NCBI GenBank assembly: GCA_013824715.1
Contig: PNOH01000028.1
Location: forward strand, 1 to 62,113
Direction of reading: 5' to 3'
DNA: 62,113 bases
Source of the DNA: Odoribacter sp.
Lineage (GTDB): Bacteria; Bacteroidota; Bacteroidia; Bacteroidales; Prolixibacteraceae
Under the pieces are notes generated by a model that was given only the letters and a program-made list of their open reading frames with translations, was not told where the DNA came from and searched no databases. Positions 1 to 8,294 of the stretch are shown one piece after another (the stretch's first letter is position 1; each line of letters opens with the position of its first letter). The translations under genes were made by a program, and so were the position numbers.

Positions 1-117
1 TTTATTTATTTACAATTTACTATTTAAATGTATTCAACGAGTATCATGCATCCAGCTTTTGTGATTCCAAATGGTCAATTGTAAATCGTCCAATTGTCAA
101 TTTCTCTGCCCTCTGCC

Positions 118-1158
118 CTACGCTCCTTCCAGCTTCTTGATGGTTTCAATAAATGCCTGCATGTTTTCGGTCGGAACGTTCTGGGGAACTCCGCCACCAC
201 ACGACCAAACGATACCTTTTTTGTTCTGAACTTTATTCCACATTTGTTCAGTTTGTAGTTTAACTTCTTCAGGAGAAGCTGCCATCAGTACATCGCGTGG
301 AGGAATATTTCCAAGAAGTGCCACCTCTGGACCAGCCAGTTCACGGATTTCGTTGATCGAATGTTCGAAGCTAAAATTAAACAAATTAACTCCGATTTCC
401 TTCAAAAAAGGAGTGCTGATCAATCCTTGTGCATCATTGTGAAAAAAGCGCACTTTGGTTTCGAAGGCAGCAAAAATTGGTTTCAGGTATGGAACTACAA
501 ATTCGTGGCACTCGTCTTCGCCAACAAAACCTACTATATCGTCTAAAACCAGAATTCCCTCGATGGAAGGAAACTGTTCTTTTTGGTGACGCAGCCAATC
601 AACTGTAAATTCGGAAATGATTTTCAGAAGTTGGTGAGCTTCTTCCGGGTTCATCATCAAAGCCATCATAAATTCGGTGGTTCCCATCAGAAATGTGGCG
701 ATATTCAGCGGTCCACGGGCAATGGCGAACTTGATTTCGTGCCCCATTTCGTGAATGGAAGGCTCAAATTCCTTTAGTCTTTGAATAATAAAAGGCAATA
801 ATCCGTCCAGTTTTGGATTGGGTTTTTTGATACTGGCAATGTCTTCAATCGAATGGATCGTTTTATCAGCATGAGGCAAGCTGCTTTCATGCCAAACCTG
901 TTTCGCGCCGAAAGCCGAAGGTTCGCTGCACATGCCATATTCCGCCCAGAATCCGGGAAGAAAAATCGCATCAGGAAAAGTCTCGATTGCCTTTTTGTTG
1001 GTTTCGAACCACTGTTTGCCGCTGGCGTAATAATCGAGAGTTGAAAGGCCCGCCCAACCTGGCAACCAGGGGCTGTCTATGATAAAACCGACCGGCGCAG
1101 GCCCCTTATGTTTTCGACTGATTACATCAAGCAGCAAGTTCCATTGTTTGTTCGTCAT
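118..1158 (-). CDS. URO-D-fold (uroporphyrinogen decarboxylase-like) methyltransferase family protein
   Basis: A 346-residue protein of the uroporphyrinogen decarboxylase superfamily (PF01208), which includes true HemE and the corrinoid/cobalamin methyltransferases of the MtaA/CmuA type. The N-terminal Arg-rich motif expected of HemE is absent. His240 (in FFHNDAQ) and Cys320 (in WSCGGG) sit where MtaA-like enzymes have zinc ligands, so a methyl-transfer role on an unknown substrate is more likely than haem synthesis; this is inference. It is cytosolic, with no signal peptide. The gene stands alone, divergent from the AraC-type regulator at 1339, and the 180 bp between them could hold a shared control region. 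Short repeated phrases (GGCAGAGGGCAGAG, then AATTGACAATTG-like units) follow its stop codon directly. Confidence 0.8.
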   Translation of the reverse strand: MTNKQWNLLLDVISRKHKGPAPVGFIIDSPWLPGWAGLSTLDYYASGKQWFETNKKAIETFPDAIFLPGFWAEYGMCSEPSAFGAKQVWHESSLPHADKTIHSIEDIASIKKPNPKLDGLLPFIIQRLKEFEPSIHEMGHEIKFAIARGPLNIATFLMGTTEFMMALMMNPEEAHQLLKIISEFTVDWLRHQKEQFPSIEGILVLDDIVGFVGEDECHEFVVPYLKPIFAAFETKVRFFHNDAQGLISTPFLKEIGVNLFNFSFEHSINEIRELAGPEVALLGNIPPRDVLMAASPEEVKLQTEQMWNKVQNKKGIVWSCGGGVPQNVPTENMQAFIETIKKLEGA

Positions 1159-1307
1159 TTAATTTCAGTTTAATTGAGGTAGTTGGTTAGAAAAAAGCTG
1201 ATTTTTTCAATTTCCAGCAGCTAGAGGTCAGAGACCAGCAGCTTGCAAAATCAAAAGTAACTGTTTTACGACAGTTTAGCCAGTACTATTTTAACAGGCA
1301 TTTATAC

Positions 1308-1315
1308 TATTTTTG
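1308..1315 (+). promoter_or_regulatory. Bacteroidota-type -7 box for the AraC gene
   Basis: TATTTTTG matches the TAnnTTTG -7 consensus of the Bacteroidota housekeeping sigma factor and lies 24 bp upstream of the ATG at 1339. No clear -33 TTTG box was seen. Confidence 0.5.
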
Positions 1316-1338
1316 CGAAATATCAAATACTTCGGTCA

Positions 1339-2211
1339 ATGAAGATCATGCACGAACAGGTGAGCTTTGCACCGCGCACCATGCTTAAAGTAAAGTGGGA
1401 CGACTTCCCGCATTTTACCTATCCCTGGCATTTTCATAGCGAATTTGAAATTGTTTATGTGCTTAAAAGTTCAGGAAAACGATTTGTGGCCGACAGTGTT
1501 GAACCATTTAAGGAAGGTGATATCACGCTGATAGGTAGTAACCTCCCGCATTTTTGGAAAAGTGAAATTCAAAATGATCCTGATGATTCAAACCGGGTAA
1601 ATGCCATTGTGGTTCAGTTTCACAAAGATTTTTTCAAGGAGGAAATCAATGCCTATCCTGAATTTCACCGAATCAATGAGTTACTGAAACGTGCAGTACG
1701 CGGAGTTCATTTCAGTAATCCTTCGGCAGAGCAAATTGGAAAAATGCTGAAACGTCTTTTGAAACTTAATGGATTAGATCGGATGCTCTACTTCATTAAG
1801 CTGATGGACACGATGTCAAGGATCGAAAATTACCGTATTCTGGCCAGCAAAGCATATCTGTTACAGGAGCATAAAGAACTAAACACCCGGCTCGATAAAA
1901 TCATGCATTTTATCATCACCAATTATCAGCGAAAAATTACCCAGGAGGAAGTTGCCACCAAAATCAGCATGACAACAGCTTCGTTTTGTCGTTATTTCAA
2001 AGAAAAAACAGGGAAAGGTTTTATCTTTTTCGTGAATGAAATGCGCATTGGTTATGCATGCAAATTATTGATAGAAAATCATTTGTCGATTTCCCAGATT
2101 TGTTTCGAGTGCGGGTTCAACAACATTTCGAATTTTAACAGGATGTTCAAACGACAAACTGGCTACACCCCTGGTGAGTACCAGCAGCAATTTATCGGAG
2201 TGACTGTTTAG
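1339..2211 (+). CDS. AraC family transcriptional regulator with N-terminal cupin
   Basis: This 290-residue protein has the classic AraC layout. The N-terminal ~130 residues look like a cupin sensing domain (HFHSEFEIVYVL near residue 31, then a GDITLIGSNLPHFW turn). The C-terminal ~100 residues are a double helix-turn-helix, with ISMTTASFCRYFKEKTG in the first HTH and ISQICFECGFNNISNFNRMF in the second, both close to the family consensus. It should bind DNA and respond to a small ligand, often a sugar in this family. The likely target is unknown; candidates are the divergent URO-D-like gene or the downstream M20 peptidase. A TAnnTTTG box supports the chosen start. Confidence 0.9.
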   Translation: MKIMHEQVSFAPRTMLKVKWDDFPHFTYPWHFHSEFEIVYVLKSSGKRFVADSVEPFKEGDITLIGSNLPHFWKSEIQNDPDDSNRVNAIVVQFHKDFFKEEINAYPEFHRINELLKRAVRGVHFSNPSAEQIGKMLKRLLKLNGLDRMLYFIKLMDTMSRIENYRILASKAYLLQEHKELNTRLDKIMHFIITNYQRKITQEEVATKISMTTASFCRYFKEKTGKGFIFFVNEMRIGYACKLLIENHLSISQICFECGFNNISNFNRMFKRQTGYTPGEYQQQFIGVTV

Positions 2212-2234
2212 GAGAAAAGCAGAGGGAATTTATA

Positions 2235-2300
2235 GTCATTCAATGGTCATTCAATGGTCATTCAATGGTCATTCAATAGTCATTCAATAGTCATTCAATT
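2235..2300 (+). repeat. Six tandem 11-bp repeats downstream of the AraC gene
   Basis: Six uninterrupted copies of GTCATTCAATR (last base G,G,G,A,A,T) begin 24 bp after the AraC stop codon. Related words (AATGACAAC, TTGACAAC) continue to 2352. The array is non-coding. A similar GTCATT-rich stretch occurs at 27,603-27,636. Confidence 0.9.
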
Positions 2301-2383
2301 GCTTAAAAACTACAAATGACAACAAAATGACAACTTAATGACTATCATTGACAACCATAAACAATCCTAAAATATTTTCACCC

Positions 2384-3751
2384 ATGGAACACATCGAAAA
2401 GTACATTGAAGCAAATAAAGACCGGTTTCTGGAAGAACTGTTTGGATTGATCCGGATTCCGTCAATCAGCTCGATTGCAGCCAACAAACCCGAAATGTAC
2501 CGGGCGGCTGAGTACTGGAAACAAACCTTGCTGAGTGCTGGCGCCGACAGAGCAGAAATCTTTGAAACAGATGGAAATCCGGTGACTTATGGCGAAAAAA
2601 TTATCGATCCGGCCAAACCAACTGTGCTGATATATGCCCACATGGACGTGATGCCGGTTGATCCTTTGAATTTGTGGGTTTCGCCACCTTTCGAGCCTGA
2701 AATCAGGGATGGAAAAATATGGGCCCGCGGCGCCAACGATGACAAAGGCCAGAGCATGATGCATGCCAAAGCGTTTGAACTGATGGTGCATACCAATACC
2801 CTGCCCTGCAATGTGAAATTCATGATTGAAGGTGAAGAAGAAATCGGTTCGCCAAACCTGGGTAAATGGTGCGAACAGCATAAAGAAATGCTGAAAGCCG
2901 ATATTATCCTGGTTTCGGACACCTCGATGATTGCTCCGGATATGCCCTCCATCACTACCGGATTGCGTGGACTGGCATACTGGCAGATTGAAGTTACCGG
3001 GCCCAACATGGACCTCCATTCCGGATTATTTGGTGGCGCAGTGGCCAATCCGATTAATGTACTGGCCAAAATGATCGCTCAAATGACCGATGAAAAAGGC
3101 CGCATTACTATTCCCGGATTTTACGATGATGTAATTGAAGTTTCGGCTAAAGAACGCACACTGCTTGCTCAGGCTCCATTCGATCCGGAAAACTATAAAA
3201 AGGCGCTCAATATTGCTGAAGTTTCAGGAGAAGAAGGCTATTCAACCACAGAACGCACCGGCATCCGTCCGAGTTTTGATGTTTGCGGAATATGGGGGGG
3301 CTACATGGGTGAAGGAACCAAGACGGTGATACCATCAAAAGCTTATGCGAAAATATCTTGTCGTTTGGTGCCGAATCAAGATCACAAAAAAATTGCTGTT
3401 TTGTTTAAGGATCATTTCGAAAGCATTGCGCCAAAAACGGTGAAAGTGGAAGTGACTTCATTGCACGGCGGACAAAGTTACGGCTGCCCGATTGACCTTT
3501 CCGCGTATCGCGCTGCGGAAAAAGCATACATTGACGTGTATGGCAAACGACCGGTTCCTTTTCGCAGCGGCGGAAGTATTCCAATCATCTCTACTTTTGA
3601 ACAGGTTCTTGGAATTAAAACAATCCTTATGGGCTTTGGTCTTGAATCAGATGCCATTCACTCGCCCAACGAAAACTTTTCGCTGGAACAGTTTTTCAAT
3701 GGGATACGGACGATACCGTTGTTTTATAAGTATTTTGCGGAGATTGAATAG
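2384..3751 (+). CDS. M20 family dipeptidase
   Basis: A cytosolic zinc dipeptidase of the M20 (CNDP/PepV-like) family, 455 residues from the ATG at 2384. I chose this ATG over an in-frame TTG at 2348, which lies in repeat-derived sequence and adds 12 unconserved residues. Visible metal and catalytic residues are His86 and Asp88 (AHMDVMP), Asp119 (RGANDDKGQ), the Glu pair near 151-153 (EGEEEIGS), Asp180 and a C-terminal AIHSPNE histidine. The dimerisation (lid) domain occupies roughly 200-320, including the conserved DLHSGLFGG. It probably hydrolyses dipeptides released by other peptidases. A GC-rich dispersed element starts exactly at its TAG stop codon. Confidence 0.92.
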   Translation: MEHIEKYIEANKDRFLEELFGLIRIPSISSIAANKPEMYRAAEYWKQTLLSAGADRAEIFETDGNPVTYGEKIIDPAKPTVLIYAHMDVMPVDPLNLWVSPPFEPEIRDGKIWARGANDDKGQSMMHAKAFELMVHTNTLPCNVKFMIEGEEEIGSPNLGKWCEQHKEMLKADIILVSDTSMIAPDMPSITTGLRGLAYWQIEVTGPNMDLHSGLFGGAVANPINVLAKMIAQMTDEKGRITIPGFYDDVIEVSAKERTLLAQAPFDPENYKKALNIAEVSGEEGYSTTERTGIRPSFDVCGIWGGYMGEGTKTVIPSKAYAKISCRLVPNQDHKKIAVLFKDHFESIAPKTVKVEVTSLHGGQSYGCPIDLSAYRAAEKAYIDVYGKRPVPFRSGGSIPIISTFEQVLGIKTILMGFGLESDAIHSPNENFSLEQFFNGIRTIPLFYKYFAEIE

Positions 3752-3788
3752 AAGCCCCCTTACCGTTCCCCCACATAGGGAAAGCTTA
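3749..3788 (+). repeat. GC-rich stop-codon-associated dispersed repeat
   Basis: The element starts at the TAG stop of the M20 gene (TAGAAGCCCCCT...) and runs through C-rich then G-rich sequence to AAGCTT. It belongs to the family also seen at 14,155, 14,280, 32,532 and 46,095. Confidence 0.6.
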
Positions 3789-3893
3789 GGTTGATGGATT
3801 ACGTTTCCTTCTGAATTTTGCTATTTTAGCCAAATTACAACTGATAGTAAATCTGGATAATAGAAAAATACGAATGATTTAAAAAATTAAGAG

Positions 3894-4664
3894 ATGAAAA
3901 TAATTACACTTTTTCTGGTGATTCTTGGGTTATTCAGCGACGAGACAAAATTAAAACATGTAGAATCTAAAGTTTACAGCTATTCAAATGCCAGGGTTGA
4001 AAAAACCGATTCCGGTGAAAAACGAAATTTGATCAACGGAGAAACAACACATCTTGAAAACTTCGAAATTCATACAACGACCCTTCTGCCTGGGAAAGCT
4101 CCTCACGGGAGTCAAATTCATGCTGATTACGAAGAAATTATTTTTGTGAAAGAAGGCCTGTTAGAAGTAACCGTAAATGAAGAAAGCAAAGTAATGGGCC
4201 CGGGTAGCGTGGCTTTAATCATGCCGGGCGATAAACACGGATTGGAAAATGCAGGAAAGTCAAATGCCACCTATTACATTATCAAATATAAATCGAAACA
4301 ACCTCTTTCTGTCGAACGCGGAAAAACCGCCGGAGGTTCAATGCTGTTGGATTGGGACAACATTAAATTTACCCCTCACGATAAAGGTGGGATTCGCCGG
4401 TACTTTGACCGTAAATCAGCCATGTCGGACCGGATCGAAATGCACGTAACGACCTTGAACCCTGCAATTAAAAGCCATGAACCACATATCCACGAACCCG
4501 CCGAAATTGTGATTATGATGGAGGGAACCACAGAAATGGAAATTGGAGAAGGTATTTATCTGGGTCAAGTTGGCGATGTTTATTTTCTTGGTTCAAATAT
4601 TCCTCATGCCATTCGGAACACCGGCAGCAAACCCTGTATGTATCTGGCTTTTCAGTGGGAATAA
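3894..4664 (+). CDS. Bicupin domain protein
   Basis: A 256-residue protein with two cupin domains. Cupin 1 spans roughly residues 50-130 (LLPGKAPHGSQIHADYEEIIFV, split here as LLPGKAPHG and HADYEEIIFV; then MPGDKHGLEN). Cupin 2 spans roughly 180-256 (HEPHIHEPAEIVIMMEG; SNIPHAIRNTG). Both retain the His/Glu metal set. The hydrophobic first ~14 residues may be a weak signal peptide or anchor, but no convincing cleavage site follows. Bicupins of this size include ureidoglycine aminohydrolase and pirin- or germin-like enzymes; I cannot assign a substrate. A strong hairpin just after the stop codon separates it from the convergent tRNA gene. Confidence 0.8.
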   Translation: MKIITLFLVILGLFSDETKLKHVESKVYSYSNARVEKTDSGEKRNLINGETTHLENFEIHTTTLLPGKAPHGSQIHADYEEIIFVKEGLLEVTVNEESKVMGPGSVALIMPGDKHGLENAGKSNATYYIIKYKSKQPLSVERGKTAGGSMLLDWDNIKFTPHDKGGIRRYFDRKSAMSDRIEMHVTTLNPAIKSHEPHIHEPAEIVIMMEGTTEMEIGEGIYLGQVGDVYFLGSNIPHAIRNTGSKPCMYLAFQWE

Positions 4665-4671
4665 ACGAAAA

Positions 4672-4700
4672 AAGCAGCTAAGAAATTTTCTTAACTGCTT
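4672..4700 (-). terminator. Hairpin terminator for tRNA-Met
   Basis: AAGCAGCTAAGAAA pairs with TTTTCTTAACTGCTT (one mismatch). On the minus strand the stem is followed by a T run, so it fits termination of the tRNA at 4710-4783; it may also act on the bicupin transcript. Confidence 0.65.
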
Positions 4701-4709
4701 CATTTAAAG

Positions 4710-4783
4710 TAGCGAGAGCGAGACTTGAACTCGCGACCTCATGATTATGAATCATACGCTCTAACCAGCTGAGCTACCTCGCC
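4710..4783 (-). tRNA. tRNA-Met (CAT), elongator type
   Basis: A 74-nt cloverleaf is readable on the minus strand. The acceptor stem is GGCGAGG paired with TCTCGCT (two G-U pairs), the D arm is GCTC/GAGC, the anticodon loop is TTCATAA with anticodon CAT, and the T stem is GCGAG/CTCGC. The 3' CCA is not encoded. The TTCATAA loop and body resemble elongator Met tRNA rather than the initiator, although a lysidine-modified Ile2 tRNA also carries CAT and cannot be fully excluded. Confidence 0.93.
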
Positions 4784-4821
4784 ATTAATATTTGAACCTT
4801 ACAAAGCGGTTTTCTAGCAGA

Positions 4822-4878
4822 CCTTCCCGATTTTGATCGGGGCGCTCTAATCCCGAGTTCTCGGGAAGCTACCTCGCC
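4822..4878 (-). repeat. Palindromic repeat pair with a tRNA-Met 5' fragment
   Basis: Just upstream of the tRNA (in its transcription sense), the phrases CGCTCTAA and AGCTACCTCGCC, identical to the D-stem and 5' acceptor parts of the tRNA, recur at 4843-4850 and 4867-4878. In place of the D loop is the hairpin CCCGAG-TT-CTCGGG, and a second hairpin CCCGAT-TTTG-ATCGGG lies at 4826-4841. It looks like a partial tRNA copy invaded by small palindromes. Confidence 0.6.
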
Positions 4879-5059
4879 AATAAGCCAAAATGAACATGCA
4901 TCAATTCACCACCACGGTTCTTTTTTGCGGTTGCAAATATAGTACTTTATTTATTCGTTGGCTGCCGGCGATAAAAATTATTAAAAAAATTCAACCTCAT
5001 TTACTGTTACGTTGCGTATTACTGTTTAAATACATATCTTGCAAAAAATCAAATAACCT

Positions 5060-5449
5060 ATGTCTGGAAAAACAAAATTACTATTGGAATACATTATCAA
5101 CTGCTCGCCTAAAGTACTGTTTAACAGACTTAGCACAGCATCTGGACTCACCGAATGGTTTGCTGATGATGTAAGGGTAAAAGGTAATCTCTTTACTTTT
5201 GTCTGGGGAGATACGAATCAGGTTGCTGAAAAGAAAAATCACAAGGAAAACAAAACAGTTCGTTACGAATGGATTGGCGATGAATTTGATAAGGATGAAT
5301 CTTATTTTGAATTTACAATTGCACTTGATGATTTAACCAACGATGTTTCGCTTATGATTGTCGATTTTGCTGATGCTGACGAAGTAAAAGAAACCAATGA
5401 CCTGTGGAATACCCAAATTGCCAAATTAAAACAGTTGCTTGGTTCATAA
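5060..5449 (+). CDS. START-like domain protein (AHSA1/SRPBCC superfamily)
   Basis: This 129-residue cytosolic protein matches the small START-like proteins widespread in Bacteroidota. Features are an initial strand then SPKVLFNRLSTASGLTEWFADD (helix plus the WF..D motif), alternating strands through 45-105, and a long C-terminal helix (TNDLWNTQIAKLKQLLG). The fold makes a hydrophobic pocket, but the ligand is unknown. The start is the ATG at 5060; a TATCTTGC -7-like box about 20 bp upstream supports it and makes a longer overlapping frame starting at 4890 unlikely. Confidence 0.85.
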   Translation: MSGKTKLLLEYIINCSPKVLFNRLSTASGLTEWFADDVRVKGNLFTFVWGDTNQVAEKKNHKENKTVRYEWIGDEFDKDESYFEFTIALDDLTNDVSLMIVDFADADEVKETNDLWNTQIAKLKQLLGS

Positions 5450-5561
5450 TACTGTCCTTATTTCCTTCTTCATATTTTTCAATTATCTGAGCTAATCAGT
5501 TAATAACTCCTAAATATGATGACGGGACACGTCTTCCCCTTTTTAATTATTCAAAATAACT

Positions 5562-5569
5562 TAGTTTTG
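5562..5569 (+). promoter_or_regulatory. -7 box of the envelope operon
   Basis: TAGTTTTG fits TAnnTTTG and lies 29 bp before the ATG of the LptF/G gene at 5599. Confidence 0.5.
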
Positions 5570-5598
5570 TAATCGTTTTCACTACGCAAGCACAGAGC

Positions 5599-7077
5599 AT
5601 GAAGCGACTTCACCTGTTTATGATAAAAAGTTTTTTGGGTCCGTTTTTTATGACCTTTTTCATTTGTGTGTTTATTCTACTGATGCAATTTTTGTGGAAA
5701 TACATTGATGAATTGGTAGGAAAAGGACTCGAATGGAATATTGTTGCCGAGTTGCTCCTTTATGCTTCATTTGGTCTTGTGCCACTGGCATTTCCATTGG
5801 CCATGCTGTTGGCATCCATCATGACTTTTGGAAATCTGGGCGAGAATTATGAGTTGGTGGCCATGAAAGCATCCGGCATTTCCCTTTTCCGAATTATGCG
5901 GCCCCTGCTGGTTATTGCCCTCATCCTGACTTCTGTTGCTTTTTACTTCTCAAACAATATCCTTCCCAAAACTAACCTGGAATTTTACGCCCTGCTCTTT
6001 AGTGTCAAACAGCAAAAACCTGAAATGGTGGTTAAGGAAGGTGTTTTCTCAAACGACATGCCCAATTACAGCATCAAAGTTGAACGCAAAGGCAAAAACA
6101 ACAATATGCTTTATGATGTCATGATTTACGATCACTCGGACGATGATGGAAATGTAAACGTAACCATTGCCGATTCAGGTAAAATGGAGTTGACCGAAGA
6201 CAAAAAATTCATGTCAATTACCTTATACAACGGGCACAATTATACCGAAGGCAAAGAACGTCGGCAAGGATCTGATCGTCGGTTTCCTTTTCAACGGGAA
6301 TTATTTAAGAAAGAAGTCATCAACATCAGCATGCTCGATTTCGAGTTTAACCGGACCGACGAAAAACTTTTTACTCAGGGTTCCCGGGCAATGAATGTTA
6401 GTCAGCTAACCCATCGGGCCGATTCCTTGTTTTCAGATTACAAGCTGCGTATTTGGAGGTTCGCCGCTTCATTGAGTTATGTGGGTGCTCTTTCCAAACA
6501 AGTAGCCTGGCTGGCTAATCCTAATGAATTGATAAGGATTAATCCACACTTAAAGCCCGACACACTGGTTGATGTCGATCAGCTCATTACTTCATTGAGC
6601 ACTTTCGAAAAGCAGGACCTTTATCAACGGGCAATTGGGAGCGTAAGAACCAATTCGCAAATCATCAGTCAGCAGTTAGATGAAATGTATAACCGAAAAA
6701 AAATGGTTAATGCTTATGCAATGGAATGGCATCGCAAATTTACCCTATCCTTTGCCTGCCTTATTTTCTTTTTTATTGGCGCCCCACTTGGTGCAATTAT
6801 CCGAAAAGGAGGTCTGGGAATGCCTGTGGTTGTTTCGATTTTAATGTTTATTGCTTACTATGTTTTACTGATTACAGGCGAAAAATTTGCCCGCGAAGAT
6901 GCATGGTCAATGGCTATCGGGATGTGGTTTTCGTCCCTGGTCTTTTTACCGCTTGGGTTCTGGCTTACCTATAAAGCAGCCACCGATTCGGGTGTTATGA
7001 ATTTAGAAAGCTATCAACTTTTTTTCAAAAAACTGGCCAGTTTCAGTTTCCTGAAAAAAATAAAATCTGATAATTAA
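5599..7077 (+). CDS. LptF/LptG family permease (YjgP/YjgQ)
   Basis: A 492-residue inner-membrane protein of the YjgP/YjgQ family, the permease part of the LptB2FG transporter that extracts lipopolysaccharide for export. It starts with the conserved basic stretch MKRLHLFMIKSFLGPF, has three N-terminal membrane helices (about 12-35, 55-80 and 100-120), a large periplasmic jellyroll-like region (about 130-370) and three C-terminal helices (about 380-470). The region around 245-365 is longer than in E. coli homologues, as is usual in Bacteroidota. It is first in an operon with two glycosyltransferases (4-bp gap to the next gene), consistent with surface glycan assembly and transport. Confidence 0.9.
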   Translation: MKRLHLFMIKSFLGPFFMTFFICVFILLMQFLWKYIDELVGKGLEWNIVAELLLYASFGLVPLAFPLAMLLASIMTFGNLGENYELVAMKASGISLFRIMRPLLVIALILTSVAFYFSNNILPKTNLEFYALLFSVKQQKPEMVVKEGVFSNDMPNYSIKVERKGKNNNMLYDVMIYDHSDDDGNVNVTIADSGKMELTEDKKFMSITLYNGHNYTEGKERRQGSDRRFPFQRELFKKEVINISMLDFEFNRTDEKLFTQGSRAMNVSQLTHRADSLFSDYKLRIWRFAASLSYVGALSKQVAWLANPNELIRINPHLKPDTLVDVDQLITSLSTFEKQDLYQRAIGSVRTNSQIISQQLDEMYNRKKMVNAYAMEWHRKFTLSFACLIFFFIGAPLGAIIRKGGLGMPVVVSILMFIAYYVLLITGEKFAREDAWSMAIGMWFSSLVFLPLGFWLTYKAATDSGVMNLESYQLFFKKLASFSFLKKIKSDN

Positions 7078-7081
7078 ATAG

Positions 7082-8287
7082 ATGCGAATACTTCAACTGA
7101 TGAATAAAGTGCCATGGCCGCCGAAAGACGGAGGAGCCATTGCCTGTATGAATATGACCAAAGGATTTTCGATGCTTGGGCACGAAGTAACGGTTCTGTG
7201 CATGAATACCTCTAAACATCATGTTCGCATCAAAGATATTCCATCAGACATACGGAACAAGGCCGAATTCAGGCTGGTTGAAGTTCCTGCCTCAATTAAC
7301 TGGATTAAAGCTGCGCTCAACTTATTGCTCTCCAAACTTCCATATAATGCCCAACGATTTATTTCCCGCGATTTTAGCTCGGAACTAATCAAACTTTTAA
7401 CCGAAAAACATTTCGATATTATCCAACTCGAAGGTTTGTATCTCTGTCCATACATTCCGGTTATCAGGAAATATTCCGAAGCGTTGGTGACCTACCGGGC
7501 TCATAACATCGAGTACGAAATATGGGAGAGAACGGCCAAATTATCAAAAGGATTACGATCAAAATACCTCAGGAACCTTTCGGAAAGAATAAAACGGTTT
7601 GAAATCAGCTATTTAAATTCGTATGACATTTTAATTCCAATCACCGATCGTGATGGACTTATTCTCGATGAACTGGGAAACACAAAACCGCGCCATACCT
7701 CGCAAACAGGAATTGACTTTGCCTCGTTGGTTCCAACTGCCAAAAAACTCGAATTCCCTTCACTTTTTCATATCGGAGCGCTCGATTGGGCGCCTAATCA
7801 GGAAGGGCTCATTTGGTTTTTCGGGAATTGCTGGTCGAAAATAAAAAGCGAAAATCCCCAGCTTAAGTTTTATCTGGCCGGAAGAAATGCGCCGGAATGG
7901 TTCGAGCGGATTATTAAACTCGATGGCGTTGAATACATGGGCGAAATCAATGATGCCTACGATTTTATCAACTCAAAAGCAGTAATGGTAGTCCCTCTCT
8001 TCTCCGGAAGCGGCATGCGGATCAAAATCATTGAAGGGATGGCGCTTGGAAAACCTATTGTGACCACTGACATCGGAACTGAAGGTATTCCGACCGAAAA
8101 CGGAAACAACATACTGATTGCCAACGATGCAGATCAATTTATTGAAGCCATAACACGTTTGATTAATGACCGTGGATTGTCAGATCATATTGGGAAAAAT
8201 GCAATTGGCTTTATTCAGGAAAAATATGACAATTTATCGCAGGCCGGCGCTTTGGTCGAATTTTACAGGAACCACATTCACTCATAA
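7082..8287 (+). CDS. Glycosyltransferase family 4 (GT-B fold)
   Basis: A 401-residue GT-B glycosyltransferase. The N-terminal half begins with a typical acceptor-domain start (MRILQLMNKVPWPPKDGG). The C-terminal half has the nucleotide-sugar site GSGMRIKIIEGMALGKPIVTT (G-rich turn then EGMALGKP) at about residues 310-330. It should transfer a sugar to a cell-surface glycan, lipid or polysaccharide; donor and acceptor cannot be read from sequence. It is soluble or peripherally membrane bound. It is the middle gene of the LptF/G operon, starting 4 bp after the permease and ending 7 bp before the next glycosyltransferase. Confidence 0.88.
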   Translation: MRILQLMNKVPWPPKDGGAIACMNMTKGFSMLGHEVTVLCMNTSKHHVRIKDIPSDIRNKAEFRLVEVPASINWIKAALNLLLSKLPYNAQRFISRDFSSELIKLLTEKHFDIIQLEGLYLCPYIPVIRKYSEALVTYRAHNIEYEIWERTAKLSKGLRSKYLRNLSERIKRFEISYLNSYDILIPITDRDGLILDELGNTKPRHTSQTGIDFASLVPTAKKLEFPSLFHIGALDWAPNQEGLIWFFGNCWSKIKSENPQLKFYLAGRNAPEWFERIIKLDGVEYMGEINDAYDFINSKAVMVVPLFSGSGMRIKIIEGMALGKPIVTTDIGTEGIPTENGNNILIANDADQFIEAITRLINDRGLSDHIGKNAIGFIQEKYDNLSQAGALVEFYRNHIHS

Positions 8288-8294
8288 TAAGTAA

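Noticed and set aside
118-1158. Haem-pathway uroporphyrinogen decarboxylase (hemE)
   Set aside because: The fold matches, but the N-terminal Arg-rich substrate motif is missing and zinc-type His/Cys residues are present, so a methyltransferase relative is more likely.
2235-2300. CRISPR-like array
   Set aside because: The 11-bp units are head to tail without spacers, and no cas gene is present.
2462-3069. Two long minus-strand frames opposite the M20 dipeptidase gene
   Set aside because: They are antisense to a well-conserved gene, show no motif or start signal, and arise from codon bias.
4890-5174. 94-residue frame overlapping the START-like gene start
   Set aside because: It begins within tRNA-adjacent repeat debris, lacks motifs, and overlaps the better-supported START-like gene in another frame.
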